Below, piece by piece: positions 62,985 to 64,000 of a stretch of 64,000 nt of DNA. Source of the DNA: Hyperoodon ampullatus. Lineage: Eukaryota; Chordata; Mammalia; Artiodactyla; Ziphiidae. The notes under the pieces are model-generated. The model saw only the letters and a program-made list of their open reading frames with translations. It did not search any database and was not told the DNA's origin. The stretch lies in NCBI GenBank assembly GCA_949752795.1, contig OX457068.1, positions 62,561,582 through 62,625,581 of the forward strand, read 5' to 3'. Each line of letters opens with the position of its first letter. Positions within the stretch are counted from its first letter, which is position 1. The position numbers and the translations under genes are program-made.

Positions 62985-64000
62985 GATGGAGCAGATGTAC
63001 TCTTCCTTATTCCTCCACACAAGTATAACTAAAACCCCTGGACATTCTACATAAAACAAACATAAGATCCTGAAAGGTGGAGAGAAGAAGGGAGATTAGC
63101 TAACGTCCTTGATCTCAGAGAGAAACCTACAAGTGAGTGCCCTGGGTTTTCTTTGGGCCTCTTATTTCACAGAATGAACGCCAAAGCAGCAGACAACCAA
63201 GAAATGCCAATGGGCATAAACAAACAAAAAAAAGGCCCAATGAAAACCTCCCTTCTCTAGCCAAAAGACCAAAAAAGGGGCAGCACAGCAGGACAGAAGC
63301 CTCCACATTGTACAGCAGCCAAACACCACATAAAGAAACCATGCCCCCCTCCCGCCCACCACACATCCAGCAAAGGCCAAGTGGGGAGTCTAGACTTCCA
63401 CCCTCACCAGGCTATAATGCGGTTCCCAACTCCCCTGCTGAGGTGGTATCAGAGAAGGACCAATAGGGGACTGGGACCTTCATTCCCGCCAGGAGGTAAC
63501 AAAGCCCCAAAAGCCCCACACACAGAGCCAGTGGAGACTCTGTGGGGAGCCTAGACTTCCAATACCCCCACCTGGCAGTAATAAGGTGCACCCCCTCCCT
63601 GCTTCAGTGGTGTCAGAGGAAGTCTAATGGGGATTCAGAACTTTAATCAACCCCCAGTAGTAACAAGGCCACACTGACCCTATGGTGTCAGTGGAGGCCA
63701 AGGTGGGGAACCTGGCCTGGAACCCCTCATAGCAGTAATATGGTGGCACTTCACCTCAGTTGGTCGAGTGGTGTCAGAGGAAGCCAGCTAAAATAGAAGG
63801 TTTAAATAAGATCCAGAGTCTTGCAACAGAATACCTAAAATGTCCAAAATCAATTGAATATCACTTATCATACCAAGAACCAGGGGGATCTCAAACTGCA
63901 TGAAAAAAGACCATCAATAGATGTCAACACCAAGAAGACAGAGATGTTACAATTATCTGACAAAGATTTTAAGGCAGCCATCATAAAAATACTCAATAAA
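62985..64000 (+). repeat. Old L1 5' region (5'UTR), runs off the right edge
   Basis: Reads like the 5'UTR of an old L1M subfamily, with imperfectly repeated units containing gtggtgtcagaggaag and (g)cagtaa(t/c)aaggt, then ccaaaatcaattgaatatcacttatcataccaagaaccag near the end, the usual approach to ORF1. ORF1 itself would lie right of base 64000. The frame at 63137-63466 is incidental. Confidence 0.6.

Overview
The window is a piece of a mammalian nuclear genome, almost certainly a cetacean (dolphin or whale). The evidence is at least 18 CHR-type tRNA-derived SINEs, including young copies whose unit ends in a 'gcgtaccgc' plus A-run signature, together with cetartiodactyl-type L1 elements. I saw no ruminant BovB or Bov-tA repeats. 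There are no prokaryotic operons, CRISPR arrays or plasmid-like features. Species assignment is inference from repeat content.

Two protein-coding genes are present, both on the minus strand, in the order seen on human chromosome 18q12. From 24091 down to the left edge lie the first eight coding exons of EPG5, about 599 residues of a protein of roughly 2,580 residues. EPG5 is the Rab7-dependent tether for autophagosome-lysosome fusion. Its CpG-island promoter is at about 23990-24480. From the right edge down to about 40510 lie the last eight coding exons of PSTPIP2 (an F-BAR adaptor of the macrophage lineage) plus a probable 3'UTR-only terminal exon. All splice junctions were worked out by hand. 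The reading phases agree exactly across every junction of both genes.

Layout: 1-24091 is EPG5 exons 8 to 1, with a 13.3 kb first intron full of L1, L2 and CHR copies. 24480-40510 is intergenic. It holds one or two ERV-type LTRs and a heavily interrupted ERVL (MLT2-type) provirus relic at about 30.9-40.0 kb. Inside the relic sit an L1 3' fragment and, within that, two further L1 insertions. 40510-42138 is the proposed PSTPIP2 3'UTR exon. 42995-51030 is a near-full-length L1 in the last PSTPIP2 intron, antisense to the gene. It has an intact ORF1, a broken ORF2 and a second young L1 fragment inserted in ORF2. 51622-59366 holds the PSTPIP2 coding exons. 59367-64000 is an upstream PSTPIP2 intron with an L1 3' end, more CHR SINEs and an old L1 5' end.

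I found no unknown multi-gene system. The observations most worth following are a near-perfect CLEAR (TFEB/TFE3) site about 85 bp upstream of the EPG5 start codon, a pair of LYPxL motifs in EPG5 that look like ALIX-binding sites, an L1 copy apparently made from a prematurely polyadenylated transcript, repeated insertion at the same L1 position, and a young L1-in-L1 insertion that may be polymorphic.
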